A DNA stretch of 64,000 bases from Hermatobates lingyangjiaoensis (taxonomy: Eukaryota; Arthropoda; Insecta; Hemiptera; Hermatobatidae): NCBI GenBank assembly GCA_026182355.1, contig JAPFBL010001929.1, positions 1,976,001-2,040,000 on the forward strand. Reading direction: 5' to 3'. The notes under the pieces were generated by a model. The model did not search any database and was not told the DNA's origin. It was given only the letters and a program-made list of their open reading frames with translations. The stretch's first letter is position 1. Each line of letters starts with the position of its first letter. Below, piece after piece: positions 36,201 to 50,640 of this stretch. Position numbers and translations under genes: made by a program.

Positions 36201-39200
36201 AGCGTCCACCGATCGACATAAAGTTATTAGACATATAGTTTTGTAGTTGTGGAAAAAACCTATCAGTTTTGACTACGAGTAGTATTGAACTATGGAAAAG
36301 GTACTTCATTGTACTTTATGGCAAAGAAAACAAGTTAGAAATTCGTTTTGGCTGATAATACTAGTAACTTAAAATTTCTCATTTGGTATTGTCTTAATAC
36401 CAGGATTTCATAAAAACTAAAACTTTTAGATTCTTACTTTAAAAAGTACAACTGTTATTCCCCGCCTGTTGTTGAGCTTAATATATTTACCTTATTTTGG
36501 TCATATGTCTATAAGACATACATACATAAAACTATACATATCTAAGAAATTCATTTGTATATTAGCTTAAAAATAAATAATCTGTAACCAGTTAATATAA
36601 TTTATACTTCAAGATACTTTTATATATGTAAACTTAAAACAAATAGAAAACTATTCACAGTATTTGAAATAAACTGTAGCATATAAAATGTAAAGATGTA
36701 CAAATATCAATCAAATTTAGAAAAGTGTTCATTTATTATTAAATTACTTTTGTTATTGTATTTTATACTTGCTTATGCGAAAAAAAAAGATTGAAAATAA
36801 ACTTAACTACTTACACTGTACAGAACCTTAATGATAATGCATCAGACGACATCTCTCATAAGTTTCATTCCATTAATTAATTTTACTGATTAATGATTCT
36901 TACTAATCATACGTATAATGTTCCATTTTTTCAATGCTATACTGATTATTATATTATCGTTATTGTTGGCGTAATCGTTTCTTTACTTTATTTTAAGCTA
37001 TCGCTTTGCTTTATTTTAGCTATTTAACCATTAAACAAGCCCAGTTTTCACAAAATAGGAATAACTGCATTAAAGGATATTCTTCAATTAATTATTATTT
37101 AATGAACTAGCTAATACATTTAGTTATAGAAATGATGGGGGGCCAGGTTAGCTCAGTGGTTAACGTGCTTGCCTCTGGGCTAGTGACCGTGGTTCGATCC
37201 CCACCTGTCCCTCGATTTATTCACGCGGGAGATGAATAAATCTGAGTACGTCGTCCCTCGGAGAGGACATTAAGCTGTTGGTCCCGAGCCTGTACGATGT
37301 CAGGTATTCGGTATAGATCCCTACTAGAAATACAATTGAGTTAGGCAAAATTTAGGGCTCCCAATGTAGAATCTGTAGAATCACCCATCAATCAAAAAGT
37401 CGGTAAACGGCTGATGTATCACCCGCTAGAGGATCGGTTTAAACAATCAATAATCAAATCAATATAGTAAAGTTAATTGAATATTAGTAATAGTAAGAAG
37501 ACAGCAGAGTGTGTCCTTTATAGTAAGTCTCGTGGTTGAAAGTGCTGTCAGCCATTTCCTAGATGCCTGCTCTCAATAGTTCTACTTTCCAAGGTTTTCT
37601 CTTCATTTGTTGTTGACCACGTAGAAGATGCTACCAATTGTTTATTTTTTAGCGCTTTCACAACTTTCCACTATTTTTGACTAGCATGTAAGCAGAGGGT
37701 ACAAAGAAAGCTTTATCTCCTGAGGGAATCGTGAAGGATTTTTGAAGAACTTTTAAATGAAGAGTAATTTTTTAGCTTTGATGCTTAGGCATTTTTCTAC
37801 TTGTAAACTATTTTCATGAAATTATCGTTCCATTGTTAATTAACTACGAAAAGTAAAAAATATATGTAAGATAGTAAATTCAGAAACAGAGTACAATTCA
37901 CTCTTTACCATCTTCAGTTAGAATGATAATTATGGAGGTCCAATAGGAAACGTGCTCGCCTCTGGACTAGTAGATCCGGGGTTCAATACCCACTCTGGCC
38001 CTTGATTTATTTATGCAGGAGGTGAATTAATCTGAGCTCGTCGTCCCTAGGAGAGGACGTTAAGCCGTCGTTCCCGAGCCTGTACAATGTCAACTGCTGG
38101 TTAAAGATCCCGACTCTAAATACACGTGAGTGAAGCAAAATTTAGGACTTCAAATGTAGATGAATATTCATTCTGTGGTATCACAAAGGGCAATTTGTGA
38201 CTAATGATCGGCCTATATGTGATCCCTTGTGAGAGTGCCACTGCAAACTAACCTAACCCAGTTTGACAATTACCAGGGATAGGAGTGTACATTGATATAA
38301 TCAAAGACGTGCTTCATACTCCAGCTATACTACAGTAATCTGGTACATGCTGCTACTATAGGTGGTATTATCGAATATCGATGGTAGGACCATGCTAAGT
38401 TGGTTGATGTTATTATTCTCTACTCAAATATTAATATACTATCGCATACCTCCTGATTTTACATTCCACTCAGGACTTAAATATAGCATTCCACATTATT
38501 AGTCTTCATTGAATACTAAGTATACTATTCGTTAGGAAGATCAGGTTAACTCAGTAGTTAACGTACTCGCCTCTGGGGTGGTATTCCGGGGTTCGATCCC
38601 CACCTGTCCTTCCATTTATTCACGCGGGAGATGAATAAATCTGTGTACGTCGTCCCTCGGAGAGGACATTAAGCCGTTGGTCCCGAGCCTGTACGATATC
38701 AGGTACTTGTTAAAGATCCCTACTCGAAATGCACTTGAGTTGGGCAAAATTTAGGACTCCCACTGTAGAATCTGTAGAATCATCGATCAAACAAAAAGAG
38801 GGTAAACGGCTGACATTATCACCCGCAAGGGGATTGGTTTAAACAATAAAAAAAATATTATTCTTTATTGAAGCTACAAAATAATTAGTTTGAAAATTAG
38901 TTTAAACATATTAACTTTAAACGCCATCGAAAGTCTGGTCCAATAATATTGTTATTATGTAAATGACATAAATAACATACTTTTCGTTGTCTATACCTTA
39001 ACTTGATTAACATTATGATTGTCTTGCTTAGTCATTACATACTCAAGGTGTTGTCGGTGCTTTGTTGCAGGTCAAAGATGTATGCAAGGACTTCTTGATG
39101 AGTGAGGATCAGTTGTTGTGTTTGATGGACAAACTAGATGACCAAATCCGGCTGGGACTCGACAACGCGACGAGGGCCCAGTCGTCTGTCAAGTGTTACA

Positions 39201-40778
39201 ACACGTACGTGCAGGACATGCCCACGGGCAAAGGTAAGTCTCGTCTCATTCTCTGTAATCTTTCTCAAGGCATTTCTTCATGACCCCATGCTGGCATTAG
39301 TAGAAATCTTAAACAGGTAGAAATGAATTCCTGTATAAATATCTGGCACATGTCTCTGTGTTTCCCTTGTAGATAAGGCTAAATTACATCCAATTTTAAT
39401 GAAAATGATCCTATTTGTGTAAATTTTACTCTAGCTCAAGTTCTGTGGTAACGAAAAATTGATGAAAATTGGAAAATAAAGTTCATTTAAAATTTAGAAA
39501 TCTTTAATTTTTTTTAGAATTATAAAATTTAAAAGAATAAAATAGTTTGTTTTTGGCAGGCTAAAATTTTTGATCGCTAAAATTACGCTATTCCCTGTAC
39601 GCTATTAATAAACCAAATCAATAATGTTCAGTATGTTTTGATATTAATTACGTTTGTTGATGACTCTATGTTCTGCAAAAGTTGCAATGAATCAAATACG
39701 TAAAAAATTGATAACAACGTATTCTAATATTTTGCTATAATTGAAAATATTTAAAAACAGATGGCTTTAGTGAAAATCAGAAAGCAAATGAATTTAGTGA
39801 AAATAAGAAATTGTATGGTTCCTTACAAATGTTATCTACACGTTTTCAGTCGAGTTATTTTTTCTTCTATGATACTATCTAAGAAGCCGAAATCATCACA
39901 AAAAAAAACTATAGAAATGTAAAATTGGCATTTGCCATTTGTTTACATTTTCGCATTCATGTGACAAGATGTTGCAAATATTTTATCGAGTAAATTTTTT
40001 TTAATTTTATTCACTCGATATTAAAATACCTTCGGATACATACCAGCATATAAACCTCTTAAAAAAAAAAAAAAAAAATCTAAATCAGAGGGCGCAAGAC
40101 GTGTAAATCTGTTAAAATGTAGACATGGAATTTTCATTCGTCATGACCGCTACATATAACAAAGTATACAAATAAACGTTTAACTTGTGTGTGTTAGCAT
40201 TGTGGCTAAATCTTAGAAACGATTTTTTTGTGGTTCGAGAGAGCTTAGATTTGACTTCGTAGAGAACAATATTTCAATTGAAGTAGTAGCGAGTATCAGT
40301 CATGATTTTCGTGTTTTCCCTAAACCCTTTCCACTTTTAAGGTATTTTAACTGTACACTGTATCTTTCCTCTATGGCATTCCTGAAATTGAAAAAAAAAA
40401 TTACTCCTGAAATACGGTATTGAAAAACCAGTAAAATGTATTTCTGCAGGTTACATTACATTGTTAAACTAAATTAATTTTAATTAACAGTAATTTTTAA
40501 TTATTTAAAATATACAGGTATATGCATTTTTGAATACTCCATATATGGAAAAGAATATTATAATGATAAAAGAAAAATGTTGCAGTTCTAACGTTTTTCG
40601 ATGGATAATTATCGTGGCTGTTTTTGTTTGACAATCAGTCTGAAAACAATGTTGACTGGTCTTTCAAAACATGTTGCTTATAAAAGATAACGTTGTCAGT
40701 TTTTGATGACTGACCCGTTATCAAATAAATGACACGTGTTCGATCAGTCATAACAAAATTCGAAAGATCTTGGTTAAT

Positions 40779-40818
<40 letters not shown>

Positions 40819-43800
40819 ATATTATATATATATATATTTAACAGATTCAATAATATATCGACCGTTTGATAGAATAGGGATTTCGGCCAATTTTCTAGGA
40901 TAAAAAATCAGACTCTCGTTGCCAACGTTTTGGTTTATTTAAAACCTTTTTCATAGGTCTGCAAACAAAGGATAATAAGAAATCACATATCAACATCAAA
41001 CATATATACAATTGACGTTTTCATAACATCTGTCCAAGTGACATCGTAGAAATTAAGTAATTCGATCTTATGATCATTAAATCATTTGTCTGGTGGGATA
41101 TAGCTTGTAGTCTAATGCTTACGTGCCATCCTAAGTGAAGCAGTATTTCTGAAACTAGAATGGTAATAAGACAAAAGACTAATTATTTTAAATACCAAGA
41201 CTGAGCTACACTAAGATTTGATCCTTTGTTATATTCTTACTAAAGCTCTCTTCAGTAATTAAGTCAGTTAAGAATTCATGTGTTCAGCCATTTACTAAAG
41301 CGATATTGATCTATCATGTTCACTGGCAATGAAATATTTCTCAATCATACAATATTAAAAATTTACTAGGCATAAAAAATATTTGAAATTTTGGATATAT
41401 ATATTTATATTAACGAAATAAATAGAATTTTTTTTTTCAGAGAAAGGTAGCTTTCTTGCGTTGGACCTTGGAGGGACCCACTTCAGAGTGCTACTAGTAA
41501 AGCTTGATGATCAAAAGTTTAGCATGGAGTCTCAGAAGTACCCGGTGCCTCAAGAAATCATGACTGGCACTGGCGAACAGGTAATCTTTGCTGTTTATTG
41601 CATATATTAGCAAAGCCCGAATGTGAAATGGTTGATATTAAATGGATTATTGCAGATCAGTCATCACCAAACTATGGGCTTATGAATATTTATGTCAACC
41701 TCCAAACCATAATAGGAAATGAGAAATAATACTAAGATCTTTCAACCGAAACAAGCGGTCTTCGTCAGTGTCAAATCACAACTGTGATGAAGACCATTTG
41801 TTTCGGTTGAAAGATCTTGGTCTTTTTTCTCATTTCTTATTGTGGTTTGGACGTTGGTTGTTATTTCACGTGCTTATGTGAAATCTTGTTATATTAAAAG
41901 TAGAAGAATACTTTTCTTCTCAGAATTTGGTCAGGGTTAATTATTTGAAATCGCTTTTTTGTCAACGTTGGAAAAAAGGTGATTTCAAAATAGTATTAAT
42001 TAGTAATTGTGGTCAAGAAAACAATACCTATATATATATTTCGTTTTATTGTTTACTGTTTACCTGATGATGGCCAATGTGGCCGAAAGCTTGTTTCCAT
42101 TTAGTTCTTTAACCTAGTTTGTGTTAGTGTAGTGTCAAATATAGTTTGTTTCATTAGGTCTCTTGAAGATTGTTTTCCTATTCTTGTCATGGAATTAGGT
42201 AGATTAATTTTTGAGCTACCAGTGAATTATAAGAAAATAATAAGGCAAATAGAACATCTTTCTAAAAAGATTATTAATGCTGAAGCCGCTGTGCTTTTTA
42301 ACAACACTTGTTTAAAAGAAGACTTGCTGCAGTATACACGAATATATATATATATATAAGTAGAAGAATACTTTTCTTCTCAGAATTTGGTCAGGGTTAA
42401 TTATTTGATATATATATATATATATATATATATAACTTTAAATTACACAAAGCACGACACAGAAAAGAGAATACAAAGAAAACTTACAGAATTCAATATT
42501 TCGAACTGTTGTTCGTCATCAGGAGAGTAGACTAGAAGAGAGGACGAAGTGAGAGAGATCTCCCCACGTCGAAGAACGGACCGCGAATCATATATATATA
42601 TACGATTTCAAAATTCAAGAAGAGTAACACACAGAGTAAATAAACACACTTACAAACTCAAATTCTCGGGTAATCCACCTTCAGGAGAAAAGAGATACGG
42701 AGCTTGGTCTCCCTTTCTCATTTCTGCTCACTATATATATAAAGTGAACTATGTATGTATATTCACTTGATAAACGGAAAGACGATCCAAACTGGACACA
42801 ATAACGGTTCAAAATTGAAGGTAGGTAACACACAAAGTAAAGAAACACACTTACAAACTCAAATTTTCGGACAATCCGTCTTCAGGAGAAAAGAGAAAGG
42901 CAGGTCTCTTTCTCTTGGTCCCCCTTTCTCTTTTCTCCTCAAGGCGCATTGTCCGAAAATTTGAGTTTGTAAGTGTGTTTCTTTACTTTGTGTGCTATCT
43001 ATCTTCAATTTTGAACTGTTATTGTGTCTTGTTTGGATCGTCTTTCCGTTCATCAAGTGAATATATATATGAAGAAAAATCACAGTTAAACACCTGATGC
43101 AATCAGTGAAGTCTAAACCGCAAAGAAAAAGAGAAACAAAAGAAATAATGCTCTGAGGCCTATCAATTATGTCATCAGACAGCAAACAAAGTCAGAAAAA
43201 AGGAAAAAAGTAAGTCCTTTTTTCTTACTTTGCTTGCTCTCTGATGACATAAAGTGGAATGACTCAGAGCATTTATTTCTTTTGTTTGCCTTGTGGTTTA
43301 GACTTCATATACTCGTATATATATAAAATGTGCATATATATAAATCTGAAATTAACATTATTTTGTCTGCTTGTTTATTATTCATAATTAAAATAATTAA
43401 TGCCTTTATTTGCAGTTGTTCGATCACATTGCTGACTGTCTTGCAAAATTTACCAAAATGCACAACCTTAAGCAGTCGCTTCCTTTGGGCTTTACATTTT
43501 CATTCCCTCTTGAACAGAAAGGACTGCAGAAAGGTATTCTACAGAGGTGGACTAAGGGTTTCTCTTGTTCTGGAGTTGTTGGAGAAGATGTTGTGGCACT
43601 ATTAAACAAATCAATCAAAAAAAGAAAGGTTAGAATATCTACAATGCATAGTATTAGATCAAGTACTCATTGTCTAAATCAGGGGTTCTCAGCCTTCCTA
43701 GCCCCTTTCACCTTTCTTGTCATTTCCCACAATGCCATTCTACCCCCCCCCCCCCTCCTTCGATCCAAGGTAGTATATACACATTTTCAACTTTACATTG

Positions 43801-46800
43801 ATTATGTTTGTAATAGAATTTTACAAATTAAGTGCTAATTATAATTATTGATGGATATATAAAATATTAAATCAATTAAATTTTGTAATTAATAATTAAG
43901 AAGTCAAAACTTATAATAGCTTTCCTCGCTCTGTAAACTTACTGTGGTCACAATTCACCCCCTGAAAACCGGAAATTCACCTCCCTTGAGAACCCCTGGT
44001 CTAAAGAGTTATTTTTGCTGTTGTTGTTTTCACCGACTGTTAATTTTTTACTAAGAGTATTCTGCATCGATAAATTTCTAATTACTAATATTTAGTTGGA
44101 ATAGGTATAACCAATACCTCAAAAATCACAGGCAAACCGGTGCGAAGACAAAATTGTGTCCCGGGGGAAAAGCATAAATCGGTACTCTCTTGCCACCGTT
44201 AAAGGAATAGTACTCATAGTGCAAGAAAGAGTTCATTGTATATATAGTGAAAAATAAGTCTGGATTTTTACTAGAAGTATAGTAATCACAAAAAAAATAT
44301 CTGCAGTAAAGTGGAGTAATATAATACTGTATGTGAATGGGTGAGTATTTTTCCAAAATTTCGTAACCACCCGGCCAAGTTTGTTGTTTGACAGATCCTA
44401 ATGGAATATTACGTATATTTACTTTTTATGTGGAAAAGAATCCAATAGTTTTTGAAACAGCATGGCATTTCATCGTACTTTAGTTGAAACTACTGAAAAG
44501 AAGATTACTAACTTTTTTATATTTAGTTTTAATATTTATTTTTATGTATAATTATTACTTTTTATAATTTAAATATGCATATATATTATTCATTGTTATG
44601 ATTATGTTGCTCTTATATAGTACTCTAATGTTATAAATACATCCCTTCTTTTATCCAATGATATATGGTTCCATTTATACCAGTGTATACAGACCAAAGG
44701 ACATTATTTGATAGATGAGGCAGGCTCATTGAATTGCATTCAATAACTTATGTTAAAAGAAATACTGCTACTGGTTTTGACTGCATAATTTTATTTTATA
44801 TACAAAATGCTACATATCACTCAATATTGTTTTCAGGACATAAAGATCGATGTGGTTGCGATATTAAATGACACGACGGGAACCCTGATGTCGTGTGCTT
44901 GGAAAAACCCTCAATGCAGAGTTGGCGTCATCTTAGGTAAGCTTATGTTTTTTATTTCTAATAAGTCTGTATTACTGAATTCGTTTCTTTTTGTACTCCT
45001 TGTTGATAAGGTAAAGACATTATGTTTCATTTATAATCTCTTTATATTTACTAGGTTGTTTATTATGAAAGGTGTGTACAGGATTTCTTTTATCCCGAGA
45101 AAAAAGGGTCTTTGGTAAATTGCTAAAAGCAATTATTTTCGTCAGCTGTCCTTGCTTATCACAACCTGCAAACAAACATAGAGCACGCAGAAGAAAACCG
45201 CAACTCGCGATTTTTAGATAGTTTGTGGTGGTCCGCCTCGGTTGGCACATTTTAAGGGGGAAACATAGGAAATAAAAAAAAACATTACTACAAAAAACTA
45301 ACAAAAAATCTGAAATTGTATACCAAAAAGAGTTTTATGGTCGTAATTTTTTATTTTTTGTATGGAATACTGTTTTAAAACGTATTTTTCAATGTAATAT
45401 TTGCAAATCAAAAATAAATTTGTTTAAAATGTTTAAAAACAAGTTTTTAAACAAGTTGAAAGTTTATTATATTTGTTTGCTGAGCCAATTAATTTATTTA
45501 ACAGGTTTTTTATGATTTGAATTGAACGTTTTTGTTTTGAAAAAATATTTGGTTTTCTTTGATGACGTCTGTCTAGCTATAGGGATATTGTAATAAGATG
45601 TAAGTCTGGGATTAATTACAGAAGTCTAAAATTAGATCATTGATTGTAATTCTGTAAAAAAAATATTTTGAGGACCTTTTGTGATTTTGAGGGTTACCGA
45701 GATTATCAAACCGGGGGGGGGGGCTAAACTTACTGCAAAAATAGTTGCTACTGCTACGTCACTGAGCTGTAACGTATGTGTGGAGAAGGCAGAGTTAACT
45801 AAAATCTCAATGATTGATATTTCAAATCAGAGAAATGGAAGCGAGTATCATTGTATTGTTTTGAGTGCAACCTGATGTCCAACGACACAAGGACCAGTAA
45901 CGATGCCTGGCCTGGTGACTGCGACCGCTCTTCTCTAGAGTTAAGAAGGACTGAGTAATGCTTTAAAAACTGACTCACGGTGATAAGGCTTGTGTTTGGT
46001 TGCTGAGGTCACAAAGCTGATAACTGGCGGCATGCTCCATCTTTATCAGGAAGTCCGCTGATAACACTTTCAACTAGTTGAATACTGGTTCCTTTACATT
46101 ACCTTCTTGGACTGCTCATTAATCTAAATAACTTTATTAAATAATTACTAAATAAATGTACTAATGGTGATATAAGACTTATTCTCCTTGTGTGTAATCT
46201 TAAAAAAAATGTATCATGAAAACAATATTTTTCCTGATTATTGTTGTTTAGGGAGTGTATTGAGTATCTGTCATACAGATTAAATTTTTTTAAAAAATGA
46301 CCTATTAAGATATTTTCTCAAAAAATTAAAATTATTATAGATAATTTATTTAATAAACAAAACAGATTTGTTTAAAGGAAATATTAAAGAATAAAGTAGT
46401 TTTTTTTTCTTGCCGGGCGGCACATGGTAGGGTGCGGCATTTTGAATTTTCCATTTTAGTGGGTAAAAACAGAAAATAGAAAAAAAAATAAAATAAAAAT
46501 TAACAAAAAATCTGAAATTTTATACCAAAATGAGTTTTTAAAAGTTGTAATTGTTTTATATTTTAAATGTGTGATACTGTTTTTTAACAGATTTTTCAAC
46601 TGTCATATTACAAATTAAACATACATTTATTTTAAATTTTTCCAAAAACTAGTTTTTTAAAGGGGTTTGAAAGTTTATTATAATTAGTTGCGATTTTTTC
46701 TTATGATTTGAAGTATAAAAAAATATGTTTTTGTTTTGAAAAATTTTTTGCTTTCTTTAATGTCGTCTGTATATGTATACGAGTACTATAATAAGATGAA

Positions 46801-49800
46801 AGTTTGGGTCTAATAACAGCAGTCTAAAATTAGTTCCTTGATTGTGATTCCATGAAAATAAATATTTTGAAAATAAATAGGACTTTCTAGAATTTTGTAG
46901 TTAACGGATTATAATTCGCCTTTGCGAATAATTGTAAAATTATAAATTTTACAACCGCACCGGGTGGCAAAAATAGTTGCTACGTCATTGATACGATACC
47001 ATGATAAAGCATATCAAGTTGATGTTTTTTCTTAGAGCTCTTTGGCACATAACAAAGGGAATCAACTGAATCCTCTTTGAATGAAGATCATAAAACGATA
47101 TGACTGTGCTTCGAGGATGCGGGACTCCACGAATTATATCAACAAGATACTAGAAGTCTACAAAAACTGGTGTTCACTCGGTGAAATAGGTTGCCAAGGA
47201 AAACAAGAGATTTCAACTGAGCTGGTTGTTGCTTTGCAGTTGTCATATGTAGTTGGACTGCTCAGCCGTCACAGTTTTTAACTAGCTAGGCCTTTTAAGT
47301 AAAATTTCTGGGTGAAGGTTCATTAGGGTTTGTAGGATGAATATTAAAAATAAAGAAATGAAAAAAGGAAAAGGGATTAAAAAAAAGAGCAGAAGTGAAA
47401 GAATCACAGTATAGAGTTAAAAAAGATAAAGGAGAAGAAAGTGAGAACATCCAATCCCAGGCCTGAAATGCAGGCCTGAGGCTCTCGTGTACCGGCCCAA
47501 GGGTCTAACATCAGCCAAGAAAGTCGATCATTAGGCTTCATATTAGCTCACCTACCAGTGTGAAAACAGGTCACTCCATTTAGTAACTTAAGTCGTTGCT
47601 GCCCCTCAGTTGGGAAAGAAAAGGTTTTGAAAAGACAGACGTTAACCGAAAAAAAAAGTTCGGAAGCGACTGATGGGAAAAAATATTCCCAAAGCAGTGT
47701 ACGATTGAGAGGACTCAGCTCCTATGGTTGCCAACCGAAGAAGGGTGAAAGAAGCGCACCCACAGGGCCATTCTTAGCTCTTTCCATGTGGGAAAACCAC
47801 CCGGCTGGTGAAACTCACCAGGACACCACACTAATCTGTCTGTCAGTGTAATGACTTATTATTTACTGGTCCTTTACTATTACCAAATTATTTCCTAAAC
47901 AGTAAGTGACTCTCCGTTGTCCATCTCCATGAACTGGATATAGTAGATAAACACCTGGTATATGAATTTATGGCCTGTCAATGTAGTGTATGAATCTAGC
48001 TGTTGTACTTAGATAGATTAGTTTTATAACTTACAATGTTAAATCAATCTCTCATACTGAATATTTTGATTATGGGATTTAAATAAAATACCTAGATGGA
48101 GTAGGCTCGTTGGGACTTGGGTCCGCACTACCACCCGAGTGCTCTTAAACTGTCGGTACTGCAGTGACAAGAGTCAAACCCGTGAGTAACTTCTTTGAGT
48201 CGTCGGTATTGATGAAATATTCACAGTAGCCGTGATTCTAGACTCAGTAATGTTAGACTCACACTGTTGGTCTCCAACCGTCGCTTCACAAGTGCGCTTG
48301 GTGTCCCTATCTCAACTCTCCTGATGACGGTTCAACCGAAAATTAGAGACAGTAAGTCTGTTTGTTTCTTAGTTCTGTGTTTGTGATTCATCGTGACACG
48401 TTTGTTGTCCTTTTGGATCGTTTTCCTGTTTACAATATATATATTGGGTACTTCGACTACAATTTCATGTATTTAGAAGTAATTTTGTTTTAGGGTTACT
48501 CCTTTAGCTTTTTGAATTTGTTGCGGAAATCGGGTGGACACACATTGGTGGCACTCCGTAACTATATTTAATCTTTATGACGACAGAAAGTCACGTGGTC
48601 ATTGCCGTATTAGTCGTCTTTGGGGGTTTGTACTAGTTGGGAAAGATTTTGGGCAAGTGGGTTTGAATGAGTTAAGATTTTACTGTGGAATCATTTGTAG
48701 CGGTCTTACGTAATATATTAAAGCAAAGTATGTGCCAATTAAAAAGTCCTAATTTTTGTGCCATGAAATCAAGAATACAAAAGTTTGTTAGTGTAGTCGT
48801 TATATAGAGAGCAATAATCTAAAATCACTTTTATTAAATTTGTGATCTATAGCAAATGTTCAACTATGCTGATACAAATGTTATTCTAATTGTTTCTGTA
48901 GGAACTGGATCAAACGCCTGTTACGTGGAAAAGGCTGAAAATGTCATTGGATTCGATGGAGATAAGAACAAACCTGAAGTACTGATCAACACGGAATGGG
49001 GAGCTTTCGGTGATAACGGTGAAGTTAATTTCCTTCAGACAGTCTATGATGTTGAAGTGGATAACAATTCTCTCAACAGAGGCAAACAAATGTTAGTATG
49101 ATATATCTTGATGTTCCTCAAGAATTCTAATATTTATAATTGTCTCAAAATATATTTTACATAGTTAGTGTTGTCCATATAATTCACATATTATCATTCT
49201 GTTTGCTGGCAGAATCAAAAATTAAGTTCCGAAGACATAAGTATCACATCGATGAGTGTTATGTTCTGTAGCTAACCTTTTAAGTAACCTCTTTACTGGT
49301 ACATTACTGTTTACTACATGCATATATCAAGAAACTGTAATTTAGTTTATATCATTCCTGGGAGGTCACTTAAACTCTTCAAGATGTGAATTTAACTTCA
49401 AAGATTTTTTTTTTTTTGAATAATTTGGTTGCACTTGCCATTATCTGGGTCCTAGGGATCATTGAAACTCTCCAAGAGAGATGTAAAACCTCTCTTTTTG
49501 AGTAGGTAAACAGGCATACATATATCATTATTGTCTGACCCTTGGGGGACACTGAAACTCTCCAAGAGAAAAATGTTTTACACCGTGCAGCATTCATCTA
49601 GGAGGAAGTCTATGTTCTAGCCATACCTTATTAAAGAAATATAAAGCTGTTTATTTTAATCAAGGTTTCTAACACCCTATTTATATTAAAGGATCCAAAT
49701 TTAATAAAACATCGTTTTGAAATAATGTCAGTATTCTGTAAACATTCCAAAACTGAAATGTTTTCAGAAATTCTCAAGTATATATTCATCTTCATGCAAC

Positions 49801-50576
49801 CTGTTTACCATTAGTTGATGTATTTTATTTTAAAATTGTAAAATATATTTATTTAAATATTGTTTTGATAAAATTTCTGTAAAAATTATCATTTGTTTAG
49901 ATTTATGTTACTGATTTCTTTTTCTTTTTGTTTTATATTCATATTTTAACTGATAATCGTATTCCTTGTAAAAATGGCTAGGAAAGAGTACAAAGGTTGT
50001 ATTTGTCATGCGGTAAAGTGTATCCATATGCATATTTATTTTTTTGTTTGTTTCTGAACTCTTAATAGTTTAGCATGTTGGATTTCATTATACTAAAATC
50101 ATTCATTACCTTGACTATTGACTGTTCTGTTGTTGTAGTTTCGAGAAGATGATTTCTGGAATGTACCTTGGAGAAATCGTTAGGTTAGTTTTGCTCAAGC
50201 TGACACAAGATAGAATCTTGTTCAAAGGAAAATGCAGTGAAGCTCTTATGGAGGAGGGCTGCTTCGAAACCTGTTATATTTCGGATATTGAAAAGTCAGT
50301 AATCCTCATAAATATTACAAAGATTGTTCAATTTGATGCACTCAGATATATATGCGTTGTATTGTGTTATTGTCTGTATTACTTGACTTCAAACAACAGT
50401 TCTGAAAATTAGGTTTGGTTAGATTGCAGTGGGAACACAGTAGGCCAGGTATATATAACCTTTTATGAACTGGAGGCAGCATTATATAATTTCCAAAAGC
50501 CAGCGGGCCGCATGGTAATTTCTGTGGTATTTCGATACATACACCTACCTTATACCATGGTATATTATATGGTATG

Positions 50577-50640
<64 letters not shown>

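Larger units (their letters stand above)
19095..39070 (+). other. Hexokinase intron 1 (about 20 kb)
   Basis: Phase 0. Filled with PLE copies, hammerhead-bearing palindromes, SINEs and hAT-like pieces listed separately. No other cellular exon was recognised inside it. Parts with no identifiable content: about 19100-20500, 21480-22080, 22220-23450, 25400-26100, 34000-35900 and 36210-37130, all AT-rich. Confidence 0.75.
39234..41440 (+). other. Hexokinase intron 2
   Basis: 2.2 kb, AT-rich. Contains A16 near 40062, a compound TA tract at 40782-40841 and a family B unit (40855-40965). Nothing else recognised. Confidence 0.85.
41899..42408 (+). mobile_element. PLE 5' unit bounded by 50-bp exact direct repeats
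   Basis: The 50-bp sequence starting AGTAGAAGAATACTTTTCTT occurs exactly at 41899-41948 and 42359-42408. Between them are a hammerhead (42062-42094), the PLE N-terminal frame (about 42210-42340) and a TA tract. This looks like a tandem-terminal (pLTR-type) arrangement. Confidence 0.65.
43075..43315. repeat. Family G foldback in intron 3
   Basis: Left (minus) and right (plus) arms share AAATAATGCTCTGAGG or AGAGCATTTATTTCTTTTG and CTAAACC/AAGTCTAAACC ends. Confidence 0.75.

Noticed and set aside
37139..37215. tRNA gene
   Set aside because: A and B boxes are present, but the cloverleaf is degenerate and the sequence continues into the dispersed SINE body. It is a tRNA-derived SINE head.
49379..49597. 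Minus-strand repeat-like peptide with SWRVS repeats
   Set aside because: Reflects a short DNA repeat (CTCTCCAAGAGA-type) in intron 6; no family or splice support.
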